Notes: generated by a model from the sequence alone, not told the origin. Counted from the first letter of the stretch, positions 1-9,294 are shown. The stretch: 64,000 nt of DNA from Mongoliimonas terrestris (GCF_001927285.1 NZ_MSIG01000006.1:186001-250000); one strand, 5' to 3'. Translations and numbers: made by a program.

Positions 1-359
1 CGAGCGACCTCTATGCGTTCAGCCTGATCGAGAGCGAGCACAAGCGGGTGCGCTGGCCGGACTGGTTTGCTTCCAACGGGTTGCCGGCCCCGGCGCCGAA
101 CGGAAACCGGTTCGATCGGAGCTTCATGGCGATCACCGCGGCGGTGGACGGAATGGGAATTACGCTGGAATCAACGCAACTTGCGGAAAGGGAACTGCAG
201 CGGGGAGATCTGGTGGCGCCGCTCAGGGAGAGTGCCCGGAACATCACCTATACCGGCCATTTCGTCGTCTTTCCGCAGCGGGTCCGGCCGCGGCGGGCCG
301 TGCGGACGTTCGTCAATTGGGTGATGGGCGAACTGGATCTACCCGAACTGACGGCCTGA
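1..359 (+). CDS. LysR-family transcriptional regulator, C-terminal part (truncated by window edge)
   Basis: The open frame enters from the left edge (first complete codon at base 3) and stops with TGA at 357-359, giving about 118 residues. The segment WPDWFASNG followed by FDRSFMAITAAVDGMGITLE and a late VFPQR is typical of the effector-binding domain of GcvA-like LysR regulators, where it forms the end of the substrate-binding fold. The DNA-binding helix-turn-helix would lie outside the window. It is convergent with the TRAP permease gene and is followed by a strong hairpin terminator. The target cannot be inferred from this fragment. Confidence 0.85.
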   Translation, partial: SDLYAFSLIESEHKRVRWPDWFASNGLPAPAPNGNRFDRSFMAITAAVDGMGITLESTQLAERELQRGDLVAPLRESARNITYTGHFVVFPQRVRPRRAVRTFVNWVMGELDLPELTA

Positions 360-370
360 TCCGAGCCGGT

Positions 371-402
371 CGGGGCACGCCACGCGGCGTGCCCCGTCTT
401 TG
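371..402 (+). terminator. Rho-independent terminator of the LysR gene
   Basis: A perfect 11-base-pair stem (371-381 with 386-396, loop ACGC) is followed by TCTTTG. It sits 11 bases after the stop of the LysR gene. The minus-strand side has no T-run, so it probably stops only the plus-strand transcript, although a stem of this strength could also slow the convergent TRAP transcript. Confidence 0.75.
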
Positions 403-411
403 AAAAGCGGA

Positions 412-2697
412 TCAGGTGCCGGCCGCAAGCATCTGTTTTCCCTTGCTGATGCGCATGATGTGCCAGGCCACCACGGCGCCACCGAGGGCGAAGCCGAGGA
501 GGTCGGTGACGAGCATCGGGGTGACGAGTAGCAGAGCGGCGGCGATGGCGACCGCCCGTTCCGTCACGCTGACCCGCCCGGCGAGCCAACCGAAGGCGCC
601 GATGCCCCAGAGGAGAACGGCGGCGAGCGCCTTCACGATGACAAAGGCAGCCGACGCCCAGTAGGCGGCGCCCTCCAAACCGGGGACAGGTTGTAGCATG
701 AGCTGCGGGTTGTAAACGGCCATGTAAGGCAGAATGAAGCCTGGTAGCGCGATACGGAGCGCCTGCACGGCGATCCGCATGCCGGTCTCCTTCGCCATGG
801 GCGCGGCCGCGAAGGCGGCGAGCGCCACAGGCGGGGTGAGGTCCGCCATGATGCCGAAATAGAAGACGTACATGTGGCTGACGATGAGCGGCACGCCAAT
901 CTCCAGGAGGATCGGTGCCGCCAGGGAGGAGGTGATGATGTAGTTCGGGATGGTGGGGATGCCCATGCCGAGGATGAGGCTGAACACCATCGTGAGCACG
1001 AGGGTGAGCAGGAGATTGTCCTTGCCGATGGCGATCAGCGCCTCGCCGATGACGGTGCCGAGGCCGGTCAGCGTCATGGTGCCGATGACGAGGCCGACGA
1101 CCGCGCAGGCGAGACCCACCGGGATCGCCTGACGGGCGCCCTCGGCGAGGGCGTCCACGCAGCCGACGAGGGCGGGGCGGACCTTGCCGGAAAAGAGGCC
1201 GGCGACGACGAGGGCGAGGACCACGAGGCCGACCGCGCTGACGGAGTACCAGAGCGAGGCGGCGCTGATGCCCGCAAGCCCCATCCAGAACACGAGCCGG
1301 AGGACCGCCGTGGAAAGGCCGAGGGCGAAGGCTGCGCCGATGATCATGATCGACGTCAGCATGAGACCGACTGAGCCGGCAAACAAAGGTGTGTAGCCGC
1401 CGAACAACAGGACGACGAGCACGATCAGCGGCAGGACGAGGAACCAGCGTTCGCGGATCACCTTCCGGGCGCTCGGCAGGATCGTCGCCGCCATGCCGTG
1501 GAGGTTGAGCTTGCCGGCTTCCAGGTGGACCGACCAGAAGCAGGTGACGAAATAGAGGAGCGCCGGGACGATGGCCGCCTGGACGATGTCCGAATAGGGC
1601 ACGTTGATGGTCTCGGCCATGATGAAGGCGACCGCGCCCATCACCGGCGGCATGATCTGGCCGCCCATGGACGCGGTGGCCTCGACGCCGCCCGCGAAGG
1701 CGTTCTTGAAGCCGTAGCGGCGCATCAGCGGAATGGTGAACTGGCCGGAGGCCACCACGTTGGCGACGCCCGATCCGGACACCGTGCCGAGAAGGGCGGA
1801 GGTGGCGATGGCGACCTTCGCGGGGCCGCCCTTGGAGCGACCGAAGATCGCCATGGAGACGTCGTTGAAGAAGGCGACGACGCCGGCCTTTTCCATGAAG
1901 GCGCCGAACAGGACGAAGAGGAAGATGTAGGTGGCCGAGACCAGCGTCGGCGTGCCGTAGATGCCTTCGGTGGAGAAGGCCATGTGCTCGATCACCTGCT
2001 CGAAGTCGAAGGAGCGATGGTCGAGCGGCGCCGGCAGATAGTGGCCGAACAGTGAATAGAGCAGGAAGATCATGCCGACCACGGTGAGGGCCGGCCCCAT
2101 GGCGAACCACGCCAGGAAGAGGAGGCCGACGATCGCCACGGTGCCGATCACCACGTCGTGCGGCTCGATCTCACCGGCCTTGATCATCAGCTCTTCATGA
2201 AAGCCCCAGTGGTAGAGGCCGACCAGGAAGCCGGCGACGCCGAGCCCCCACAGGAGCGCCTGACGACTCTTCGGCAGGCCGGAGACGCTGGCCAGCAGTC
2301 CGCCGCCGAGCAGGCAGAGGAAGCCCACGTGGATGGCGCGGGTGACGACGCTCGGAACCCCGCCCGGATAGAGCGCCAGGATGGCCCAGACCACGGCCAG
2401 CGCGACGACGGGCACGGCGAGCCAAGGGTCCTTCGCGGCGCCGCGGACCAGGAAGAGCCAGCCGAGCCAGCCGAGGAGGACGACGCCGGCGACGTTGATG
2501 GCGGTGAGGCCCGGCACGACGGCGAGGTCGAGCGGGATGCCGAAGGAGGTGACGATCTGGAAGGTCGCGAAGGCGACGCCGATCCAGAACAGCACAAGCC
2601 CGTGCCGCGACGCCGGATAGGCATGCGGCAGATGGGACTCCGGGTTCTCCTCGGTCACCGGTGCAACAAAGGTTTGGGACGGTTCTGAAGCAAGCAT
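412..2697 (-). CDS. TRAP transporter fused permease (DctQ-DctM fusion, TAXI type)
   Basis: A 761-residue protein that is almost entirely membrane helices. Its length and layout match the fused small plus large permease subunits of TAXI-type TRAP transporters: an N-terminal four-helix DctQ-like part up to about residue 200, then a DctM-like part rich in Gly-Met-Gly-Ile-Pro elements (GMGIPTIPNYI) typical of the substrate-transporting subunit. It would carry an organic acid across the inner membrane using the sodium or proton gradient. The ATG start is supported by its position 101 bases after the stop of the binding-protein gene, making a two-gene operon that reads toward base 412. The substrate is not evident; TAXI systems are often linked to C4-dicarboxylates or glutamate-like compounds. 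Confidence 0.93.
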   Translation of the reverse strand: MLASEPSQTFVAPVTEENPESHLPHAYPASRHGLVLFWIGVAFATFQIVTSFGIPLDLAVVPGLTAINVAGVVLLGWLGWLFLVRGAAKDPWLAVPVVALAVVWAILALYPGGVPSVVTRAIHVGFLCLLGGGLLASVSGLPKSRQALLWGLGVAGFLVGLYHWGFHEELMIKAGEIEPHDVVIGTVAIVGLLFLAWFAMGPALTVVGMIFLLYSLFGHYLPAPLDHRSFDFEQVIEHMAFSTEGIYGTPTLVSATYIFLFVLFGAFMEKAGVVAFFNDVSMAIFGRSKGGPAKVAIATSALLGTVSGSGVANVVASGQFTIPLMRRYGFKNAFAGGVEATASMGGQIMPPVMGAVAFIMAETINVPYSDIVQAAIVPALLYFVTCFWSVHLEAGKLNLHGMAATILPSARKVIRERWFLVLPLIVLVVLLFGGYTPLFAGSVGLMLTSIMIIGAAFALGLSTAVLRLVFWMGLAGISAASLWYSVSAVGLVVLALVVAGLFSGKVRPALVGCVDALAEGARQAIPVGLACAVVGLVIGTMTLTGLGTVIGEALIAIGKDNLLLTLVLTMVFSLILGMGIPTIPNYIITSSLAAPILLEIGVPLIVSHMYVFYFGIMADLTPPVALAAFAAAPMAKETGMRIAVQALRIALPGFILPYMAVYNPQLMLQPVPGLEGAAYWASAAFVIVKALAAVLLWGIGAFGWLAGRVSVTERAVAIAAALLLVTPMLVTDLLGFALGGAVVAWHIMRISKGKQMLAAGT

Positions 2698-2798
2698 GGC
2701 TTGGACTCGAACTGGAACTGGACAAGCGATGAAGGGCCGCTCCCGAGCCGTGACGACGAAAGCCGGGCGACGTGGGAGCGGCGACGCGGAGAGGGCGA

Positions 2799-3755
2799 TC
2801 AGCCGGCGACTTCGGCGAAATACTTGGCCGCGCCAGGGTGCATCGGGGCGATCGGGTTCTTCCCGGCCGCGGCCGGATCGATCTTCTTGGCGGCGGCATG
2901 GGCCGCCACGAGCTTGTCCAGGTTGCCGTAGATCGCCTTGGTGAGGCCGTAGACCAGGTCGTCGGAGAGATCCGCGCGGGTCATCAGGTAGTTGGGGATC
3001 GCCACGGTCGGCACGTCCGCGGTCTGACCCTCGTAGGTCTTCGCCGGGATGGTGCCGGGCAGGAAGGGAACGCCCATGGTCCCCACGATGGCCGGGTCCA
3101 CCGACACGATGGTCACCGGAACCGAGACCGAAAGGTCGCGGAGCGACGCCACGCCGAGACCGGCGGACTGGAGGGTGGCATCGAGCTGGCGGTTCTTCAT
3201 CAGTTCGACCGATTGGGCGAAGTCCAGATACTCGACCTTGGCAAGGTCGTCGTAGCTGAGACCGGCGGCCTTCAGCACCGCGCGGGCGTTGAGCTCCGTG
3301 CCGGACTTCGGCGCGCCGACCGACAGGCGCTTGCCCTTGAGGTCGGTGATCGAGGCGACGCCGCTGTCGGCGAGCGCGACGATCTGAACGTAATTGTTGT
3401 AGAGGGCGCCGAGGGTGCGGATGTTCTCCAGCTTCTTCTTGAAGCCCACGTCCGCGTTGCCGGCCAGCGCCTCGATCACCGCATCGCCGAGCGCGAAGGC
3501 GACTTCGCCCTTGCCGGCATCAAGCAGGTTCAGGTTCTCGACCGAGCCCTTGGTGGCCTGCACGGTCGGGCGCGTGCCCGGCACGGTCTCCACCACGATG
3601 GCCGAGATGGCGACGCCGAGCGGGTAGTAGATGCCGGCCGTACCGCCGGTCAGCACGTTCACGAAGTCGGCGGAAAAAGCCGGGCGCACGCCGACGAGCG
3701 GGGCGGCGGCGGCGGTGCCGGCGAGCGCGAGAATATCACGACGATTGAAAGTCAT
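2799..3755 (-). CDS. TAXI-family TRAP transporter solute-binding protein
   Basis: A 318-residue periplasmic receptor. The N-terminus has an RRDIL twin-arginine-like start and a cleavable signal ending near AFSA (residue 29), so export may be by Tat or Sec. The mature start carries TGGTAGIYYPLG, the hallmark of the TAXI (TRAP-associated extracytoplasmic immunogenic) family, and the length is normal for it. It is the first gene of the operon with the fused permease and lies 40 bases after a sigma-54-like promoter, consistent with control by the adjacent DctD-type activator. The ligand is unknown. Confidence 0.93.
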   Translation of the reverse strand: MTFNRRDILALAGTAAAAPLVGVRPAFSADFVNVLTGGTAGIYYPLGVAISAIVVETVPGTRPTVQATKGSVENLNLLDAGKGEVAFALGDAVIEALAGNADVGFKKKLENIRTLGALYNNYVQIVALADSGVASITDLKGKRLSVGAPKSGTELNARAVLKAAGLSYDDLAKVEYLDFAQSVELMKNRQLDATLQSAGLGVASLRDLSVSVPVTIVSVDPAIVGTMGVPFLPGTIPAKTYEGQTADVPTVAIPNYLMTRADLSDDLVYGLTKAIYGNLDKLVAAHAAAKKIDPAAAGKNPIAPMHPGAAKYFAEVAG

Positions 3756-3805
3756 TTTGGTCCTCCCGTTGGATTGGAGCCCCTCCAGGCTCCCGTGAGA
3801 ACCGT

Positions 3806-3822
3806 TCCAAACCTCGTGCCAC
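3806..3822 (-). promoter_or_regulatory. Sigma-54-type -24/-12 promoter of the TAXI TRAP operon
   Basis: On the minus strand the sequence reads TGGCACGAGGTTTGGA, against the sigma-54 consensus TGGCACG-N4-TTGCW. The -24 block is perfect and the spacing correct; the -12 block has TTGG instead of TTGC. It lies about 50 bases upstream of the binding-protein start codon and directly beside the gene for a sigma-54-dependent activator, which makes a chance match unlikely. The -12 mismatch is at an important base, so it is a prediction. Confidence 0.62.
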
Positions 3823-3944
3823 GCCGCCGAGCGTTAAAAATATGTTGAGTAGGAGAGACTTAGCGGGATTGAGCAGTGCCGCGTCGGCAAGACTCCGCCG
3901 GTGCCGCAAAGGCCATCGGCGGAATTTTGCCGATCCGCCCAATG

Positions 3945-5282
3945 TTATTCGCGACGCAAACCGAGGCGCGCCATCTTCTCGTTGAAGGTGCGGCGGGGCA
4001 GGTCGAGTTCCTCCAGCACCGGAGTGACCGCGCCGCCGTGACGATCCAGCGCTTCCGCCAGCACCGCGCGCTCGAACCGGGCGAGCCGATCGGCAAGGGA
4101 AAGGGTGCCGGCCGCGTCGACCCGATCGACCGGTCCGCCCTCCAGGCCGAGGGCGAAGCGTTCGGCGGCCGCCTTCAGTTCGCGCACGTTGCCGGGCCAG
4201 TCCCGCGCGAGGAGCCGCGCCGCGGTGGCCTGGTCGAGCGGCGGCCGGGGCCGGCCCACCTGCCGGGCCATGGCGGCGGCGAAATGATCGAAGAGGAGGA
4301 GAACGTCGTCGCCCCGCTCGCGGAGAGGCGGAACAGCGACGTCGGCCTGGGCGAGCCGATAGTAGAGATCGCTGCGGACGGCGCCTGTCGCCACCAGATC
4401 GCGGAGATCGCGCTTGGCCGCGACGACGATGCGCACGTCGAGCGCGATAGTCCGGTTGGAGCCGAGCCGTTCGACGGTCCGCTCCTGCAGGACGCGGAGG
4501 ATCTTCGCCTGGGCGGCGAGCGGCATGCTCTCGATCTCGTCGAGGAAGACCGTGCCGCCCTGGGCGTGCTCGAACTTGCCGATGCGCTTGTCGCGCGCGC
4601 TGGTGAAGGCGCCGGCCTCGTGGCCGAACAGCTCGCTTTCGACCATCTCGGCCGGCATGGCGGCGCTGTTGACGGCGACGAAGGGGCGGGACCGGCGGGC
4701 GCTGAAGTCGTGCAGCGCCCGGGCGACCAGTTCCTTGCCGGTGCCGGTCTCGCCGATGATCAGCACGTCGACGGGCAGCGGCGCGACCGTGAGGATCCGG
4801 GCGCGGAGCGCCTCGGCGGCGGGCGACGAGCCGACGATGCGCCGCTCCAGCCCCTCCGCCGCGGCAAGCCGCGTCTCCAAGGCCTCGACCCGGCGGGACA
4901 GGCGCGCCACCTCCACGGCCCGTTCCAGAATGGCGGCGAGGTGCTCAGGAATATAGGGCTTGGTCAGGAAGTCGAACGCCCCGCGCCTCATGGCGTCGAC
5001 CGCCATCGGCACGTCGCCGTGCCCGCTGAGGAGCACGACGGGCGCGGTCTCGCCGCGCCGCCGGATCTCGGTGAGGAGATCGAGGCCGGTCATCCGGGGC
5101 ATGCGGACGTCCGCCAGCACCACGTCCGGATGGGCGGCCGGCAGGCAGGCGAGCGCCGAGAGGGCATCCGGCACGGTTTCGACCGCAAAGCCCACGAGCC
5201 CGAGATACTGGGTGAGCGACGAGCGGACATCCGGGTCGTCGTCGACAAGGAGCACCCGCGCCGGTGCTTCAGGAGACGCCAT
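3945..5282 (-). CDS. dctD: Sigma-54-dependent response regulator, DctD type
   Basis: A 445-residue NtrC-family activator. It has a receiver domain (residues 9-122, phosphoacceptor Asp58, Lys108), an AAA+ domain (about 145-385) with Walker A GETGTGKE at 177-184 and Walker B FLDE at 246-249, and a Fis-type helix-turn-helix at 402-445. The loop that contacts sigma-54, normally GAFTGA, reads GAFTSA here (224-229). It would convert closed to open complex at the sigma-54 promoter of the neighbouring TAXI operon when phosphorylated by the histidine kinase encoded just upstream. The start codon overlaps the end of the kinase gene by 14 bases, implying translational coupling. Confidence 0.93.
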   Translation of the reverse strand: MASPEAPARVLLVDDDPDVRSSLTQYLGLVGFAVETVPDALSALACLPAAHPDVVLADVRMPRMTGLDLLTEIRRRGETAPVVLLSGHGDVPMAVDAMRRGAFDFLTKPYIPEHLAAILERAVEVARLSRRVEALETRLAAAEGLERRIVGSSPAAEALRARILTVAPLPVDVLIIGETGTGKELVARALHDFSARRSRPFVAVNSAAMPAEMVESELFGHEAGAFTSARDKRIGKFEHAQGGTVFLDEIESMPLAAQAKILRVLQERTVERLGSNRTIALDVRIVVAAKRDLRDLVATGAVRSDLYYRLAQADVAVPPLRERGDDVLLLFDHFAAAMARQVGRPRPPLDQATAARLLARDWPGNVRELKAAAERFALGLEGGPVDRVDAAGTLSLADRLARFERAVLAEALDRHGGAVTPVLEELDLPRRTFNEKMARLGLRRE

Positions 5283-7155
5283 CGACAGCCGCCTCCGGAA
5301 GCCGAGCCGGCATCATGCGCCGGACCGGGAGCGAGAGGGCGAACACCGCGCCGCCAAGGGGCGAGCAGCGAGCCTCCAGGGTGCCACCGTAGTCGAGCGC
5401 GATCCGGTGGGAGATCGCCAGACCGAGGCCGAGGCCCTTGCCGGCCTGCTTGGTGGTGAAGAAGGGCTCGAACAGCCGTTCCGCCGCCTCGGCGTCCAGC
5501 CCGCAGCCGCTGTCGTGGACCTCGAGGACCGCGTAGCCGCCGCTCTGGCGCCCTTCAACCCGGACGCGGCGGTCGGCGCTGTCGCCCACCGCGTCGATGG
5601 CGTTGGAGAGGAGGTTGAGCACGACCTGCTCCATCCGGCTGTCCGAGCCGGTCGTCGGCAGGGCGGCGGGCAGGGCGGTCTCCACCGCGATCTCCGCGTC
5701 GCGGAAGCGGAAGGTCATCAGGCGCAAGGTTCGTTCCACGATCGGGACGAGGTCGATGGGGCCGCCGGTGCCGTCGTCGCGCCGGGCGAGCGACTTCACC
5801 CGGTCGTTGAGGTCGCGGAGGCGGTCGATGGTGTCGGCCATTTCGCCGACGGTCTGTTCCGCCTCGCCGGTGCGGCCCTTGGCGATCAGGAGCCGCGCGG
5901 AGGCGAGGTAGGTGCGAAGGGCGGCGAGCGGCTGGTTGAGCTCGTGGGCAAAGCCCGCCAGCGTCTGGCCAAGGGCGGCGAGCTTGGCCGACTGCACGAG
6001 TTGGTCGCGGGTCCGGTGGAGATCCGCCTCGGCCTTGCCGCGCTCCAGGATCTCCGCCTCGAGACGGTGGTTCGCGTCGGCGAGTTCCGCCGTGCGTTCG
6101 CGGACGCGCCGGTCGAGGAGCACGAGCGCCTCGCGCTCGGCGAGACGCGCGCGCCGGCGCTGGACGCCGACGGCGGCGAGGGCGGCGAAGAGGGCGCCGG
6201 CGAGCGCGGTGGCAAGCCCCGTCTGGACGACCTGCCGGTCGACGTCGGTGACGTCCGCCGCGTAGAGGACCCGCCAGCCGAAGTGCGGCAGGTCGCTGAC
6301 GACGACGAGCGCCTCAGCGGCGCGGCTGCCGTCGAGCCGCACCGACTGGACGACGGACGGGCGCGGGGGCGTGTCGAGGATGGGCTCGGCCGCGATCTCG
6401 ATGTCGGCGTAACGCTGTTCGGCGGGGATGCCGCCGGACGCGGCGGCGGCCGGCAGCAGCTGGCGGTAGCGCCATGCGGGGAGGGACGCGAGAAGCACGA
6501 CCCCGTCGTCGGCGACGACGGCGATCCGTTCGCCGGACCGGGTCCACTCGGTCTCCAGCGGGGCGAGATTGATCTTGACCACCACGACCCCGACGACCTG
6601 CCCCTTGGCCCACACCGGGGCGGAGAGGAAGTAGCCGGCGACGCCGGTGGTGACGCCGACGGCGTAGTAGCGGCCCTGCTCGCCGTTGATGGCGGCGCGG
6701 AAGTAGGGGCGGAAGTCGTAGCTGCGGCCGACGAAGCTCGTCTCCTCGCGCCAGTTGCTGGCCGCGAGCGTGGTGCCGGTGGCGTCGAGCACGAAGAGGG
6801 CGTCGGCGCCGGCCGACCGGGCGGTGACTTCGAGCGCCCGGTTGGCGGCGTCGACGGACGACGGGGCGGCGCCGGGCGCGAAGAGGGCGCGGATCTCGGC
6901 GGTTCGGCCGAGGAGTTCGGGCAGGTAGGCGAAGCGCCCCACGGCAGCGTCGAGCGAGGCGCCGACCCAGGAGAGCCGGCCGCGGGCGGTTTCATCGAGG
7001 GCGGGGAGCAAGGTCTGGCGCGCGACGACGGTCGCGGCGAGCGTCAAGGCCGCGATCAGGAGCACGGACAGGATCACCATCCGGTGCCGGACCGGCCGTG
7101 CGCCCGTCGCTTCCACCGCCTCGATCAGCAAGGCCAACTCCCCAACCCACGCCAC
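5269..7155 (-). CDS. dctB: Sensor histidine kinase, DctB type
   Basis: A 628-residue membrane sensor kinase. Helices at about 26-48 and 308-330 flank a periplasmic double-Cache sensor region with the DctB-like stretch FVGRSYDFRPYF (141-152). A coiled coil (335-390) leads to the H-box AHELNQPLAAL (His404), an N-box around Asn518, and G-boxes DSGCGL (548-553) and GLGLGLAIS (574-582). It is expected to sense an organic acid and phosphorylate DctD. The GTG at 7155 is the longest start; a later ATG at codon 26, just before the first helix, is possible. It belongs with the TAXI operon rather than a classical dctA or DctPQM locus. Confidence 0.92.
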   Translation of the reverse strand: MAWVGELALLIEAVEATGARPVRHRMVILSVLLIAALTLAATVVARQTLLPALDETARGRLSWVGASLDAAVGRFAYLPELLGRTAEIRALFAPGAAPSSVDAANRALEVTARSAGADALFVLDATGTTLAASNWREETSFVGRSYDFRPYFRAAINGEQGRYYAVGVTTGVAGYFLSAPVWAKGQVVGVVVVKINLAPLETEWTRSGERIAVVADDGVVLLASLPAWRYRQLLPAAAASGGIPAEQRYADIEIAAEPILDTPPRPSVVQSVRLDGSRAAEALVVVSDLPHFGWRVLYAADVTDVDRQVVQTGLATALAGALFAALAAVGVQRRRARLAEREALVLLDRRVRERTAELADANHRLEAEILERGKAEADLHRTRDQLVQSAKLAALGQTLAGFAHELNQPLAALRTYLASARLLIAKGRTGEAEQTVGEMADTIDRLRDLNDRVKSLARRDDGTGGPIDLVPIVERTLRLMTFRFRDAEIAVETALPAALPTTGSDSRMEQVVLNLLSNAIDAVGDSADRRVRVEGRQSGGYAVLEVHDSGCGLDAEAAERLFEPFFTTKQAGKGLGLGLAISHRIALDYGGTLEARCSPLGGAVFALSLPVRRMMPARLPEAAVDGVS

Positions 7156-7298
7156 GTGCCATCCGCCATCCTGACAGGAACAGCGGACGGCGCAAGGCGA
7201 CGTTGGTCCGCAAGGACCGCGCGATCGTCAGGCGTGTGCGCGCGGGCCGACGGTCCGCGGCGGGGAGGGCGGTGAGGCGCCGACGCGCGGTGGGTCGG

Positions 7299-7709
7299 TC
7301 ACGCGCTGACGCGCGGTTCCTTGGTGAGCTGGCAGCCGGCGATGCGCCAGGAGCCGTCCGGCTGCTGCTGGAGGGCGTAGAGGGCGGTCCACTCGACGCC
7401 GTCCGGGTCGACCAGGAAGACCTCCTGGATGTAGGCGTCGTTCTGGTCGCGCAGGCGCCCGAAGGCGACGGACTGGGGCCGGTATACCGGCCGGTAGGCG
7501 CTCTTCACCATGGACATGAAGACGTCCGGATTGGGGAAGACCTCCTGCAGCCGCGGCGAGGCGAAGCTGTAGGCGGTGGCGCCGTCGTCGGCGAGGAAGG
7601 CCTCGATCTGACGGTCGATGAGGGATTTGATGGACGTGGCCGGGTCGGCGGCGAGCGCCGGCGAGGCCAAGAGACTGAAGCCGAGTAGCCATCCCGCGAC
7701 ACGCATCAT
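7299..7709 (-). CDS. DUF4864 domain protein, exported
   Basis: A 136-residue protein with a clear signal peptide (about residues 1-21, ending ASPALA) followed by a compact domain resembling DUF4864: a helix DRQIEAFLADDGATAYSFA, the segment FPNPDVFMSMV and a C-terminal sheet ending in GSWRIAGCQL. The fold resembles SnoaL/NTF2-like domains and is usually annotated only by its DUF number. A function in the periplasm is implied by the signal alone. It stands by itself, transcribed in the same direction as dctB but 143 bases further upstream. Confidence 0.85.
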   Translation of the reverse strand: MMRVAGWLLGFSLLASPALAADPATSIKSLIDRQIEAFLADDGATAYSFASPRLQEVFPNPDVFMSMVKSAYRPVYRPQSVAFGRLRDQNDAYIQEVFLVDPDGVEWTALYALQQQPDGSWRIAGCQLTKEPRVSA

Positions 7710-7930
7710 CCGTCCTCCGGTTCTGTAGGCGGCGTATGAGGTGCGGGCCGGCCCGAGGCGGAGATAAGGCCCCCGCGGGTCGGCACGCCGTCAGTTGCGG
7801 ATCCGGGGCCGACTGCGGCGCAAGGGGTCCGTTCCTGAAGATGGTAGCAGCAATTCGCGTTTCGGAAAGGGGCGCCCTGCCGACTTTGCGGGCGTGCTCA
7901 CGAAACCGTCAACGCGAACGGCGGCAAGGG

Positions 7931-8233
7931 TCAATCGTCGTTCGAGGCGTTCAGATCCTGCGGGTGGAGAACGCCGAGGTCGCCGACCGCAACGCCGGTG
8001 CGCAGGCGGAGCGGATCGCGGAACGCCAGGGTGAGGCCGAGCCGGCCGGCGAGCAGGGTGGCCGCGCGCTCCGCCTCGTCGAGCGGGGTGCCGAACGGGA
8101 TCGTGTGGCGGATCGGCCCGGTGGCGGTGTCCTCCGGCACGTCCGCATAGGCGCACGCCGCGCCCTCGTCGTCCCGGTAGACGTGGAGGGCGAGCAGGCG
8201 GCTGTCGTCGGCGGGCGGGGCGTTCGGGGGCAT
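7931..8233 (-). CDS. Small hypothetical protein
   Basis: Not recognised. The chosen ATG at 8233 has a GGAG element six bases upstream and gives 100 residues; the frame stays open to a GTG at 8326, which has no good ribosome binding site. The protein is soluble, acidic and has no signal or membrane helix. The composition (LALHVYRDDEGAACAYAD, then GRLGLTLAFRDPLRLRTGVAVGDLG) looks like folded protein rather than a random GC-rich frame. Stand-alone gene. Confidence 0.55.
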   Translation of the reverse strand: MPPNAPPADDSRLLALHVYRDDEGAACAYADVPEDTATGPIRHTIPFGTPLDEAERAATLLAGRLGLTLAFRDPLRLRTGVAVGDLGVLHPQDLNASNDD

Positions 8234-8464
8234 TCCGGTCTCCAGGTCGATCGGCGGCGCGCAAGCGCGCAACGCCTGATCCCACAACGCTCCAGGCGAC
8301 GCTTCGTTCGCCGACGTTCGGTTCACGGTCGCAAGCGACCCAGTGTTTCGGCGAACCCGTCAAGGGATCGTCAACGCCAAGCGCGCATTCCCGCGCCGCG
8401 TCCGCAACAGCTTCAGGACTGATGGGTTAGAGAGGTCGAGATCACGAAGCGTGCGGGACGGACG

Positions 8465-8674
8465 ATGGGGCGCGAGACGTCAGACAGCGAGATGCGGCCG
8501 GAAGCGGCGGCCTGGCAGCCGATGGCCTACATCCCGGTGCGCGCCGCCGTGGACGTGCGGGACGAGAGCGGCATCATCGCCCTCGCCGAATGCCGCAAGG
8601 TCGGCGCGCGGCTGGTGTTCCTGGCGGGCGCGCTCGCCGGGCCGCCAGTGTCGTGGCGCTGGCCGCGGGATTAA
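8465..8674 (+). CDS. Small hypothetical protein
   Basis: A 69-residue frame with ATG preceded by a weak GGGACGG element. The middle (YIPVRAAVDVRDESGIIALAECRKVGARLVFLAGALAG) could form strand-helix-strand structure. There is no homology I recognise. It is convergent with the 108-residue gene at 8691. Real coding is plausible but not certain. Confidence 0.4.
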   Translation: MGRETSDSEMRPEAAAWQPMAYIPVRAAVDVRDESGIIALAECRKVGARLVFLAGALAGPPVSWRWPRD

Positions 8675-8690
8675 GGCGCCACCGCGCCGG

Positions 8691-9017
8691 TCAGGCGTCG
8701 ATCAGCACACGGTCGCTCAGCATCATCGCCGTGTCGGTGCAGACGAGGCGGAGTTCGGCGAGGCGGGTGGGCAGGAAGCGGCGGATGACGGCGCCGGACG
8801 GGCTGGTCGGCGCGTGGGTTTCCATGGACCGCCGCAGGACGCGGCAGGTGTCGAGCACGGCCTCCGTCATGCCGGCGCCGATCTCCGGGGTCATGTCCCG
8901 CGCGAGCGCCTCGACCGCGGCGATGGCCTCCAGGAGGCCGTTTTCGGCCGCAAGGGTGCGTTGGAGCGCGGTCCTTTCCAGGCGGGCGCGCATCCGGGGG
9001 TGCAAGGGGATCGACAT
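8691..9017 (-). CDS. Hypothetical helical protein
   Basis: A 108-residue protein beginning at ATG 9017. It is predicted to be mostly helical (RARLERTALQRTLAAENGLL, then AIAAVEALARDM), with no signal peptide or membrane segment and no family I recognise. The helical heptad-like pattern and the absence of stops favour a real gene. Its neighbours on both sides are also unassigned small genes and a lone receiver domain, so context gives no function. Confidence 0.55.
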   Translation of the reverse strand: MSIPLHPRMRARLERTALQRTLAAENGLLEAIAAVEALARDMTPEIGAGMTEAVLDTCRVLRRSMETHAPTSPSGAVIRRFLPTRLAELRLVCTDTAMMLSDRVLIDA

Positions 9018-9294
9018 CGGTCGGGCGGTCTCGGCATCCGTCGGTGGGCATCTCCGGTCTCTCCCGGCCGCCGAACCGTCCAGTCGGGGCGGTGCGGCGG
9101 CGAGGGCCGGATCAATGCCGACAACGCTATGCCGGTTAGCCGCCGAACTGAATATCGGGGCTATGCCGGATGCGACTTCAGGGTGCAGATGCGCGCGACG
9201 GACAGCTTCTGCGGATCAACGCCGGTGGATCCGCCGTTCTGCGGACGGCTCGCGCGCCGGCACGGGCATCAACCGGGTGCCCGCGCCGCTCCGG
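9018..9294. other. Intergenic stretch without recognisable content
   Basis: Between two minus-strand genes. No convincing ORF, hairpin or repeat was seen; it presumably contains the promoter of the 108-residue gene. Confidence 0.4.
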
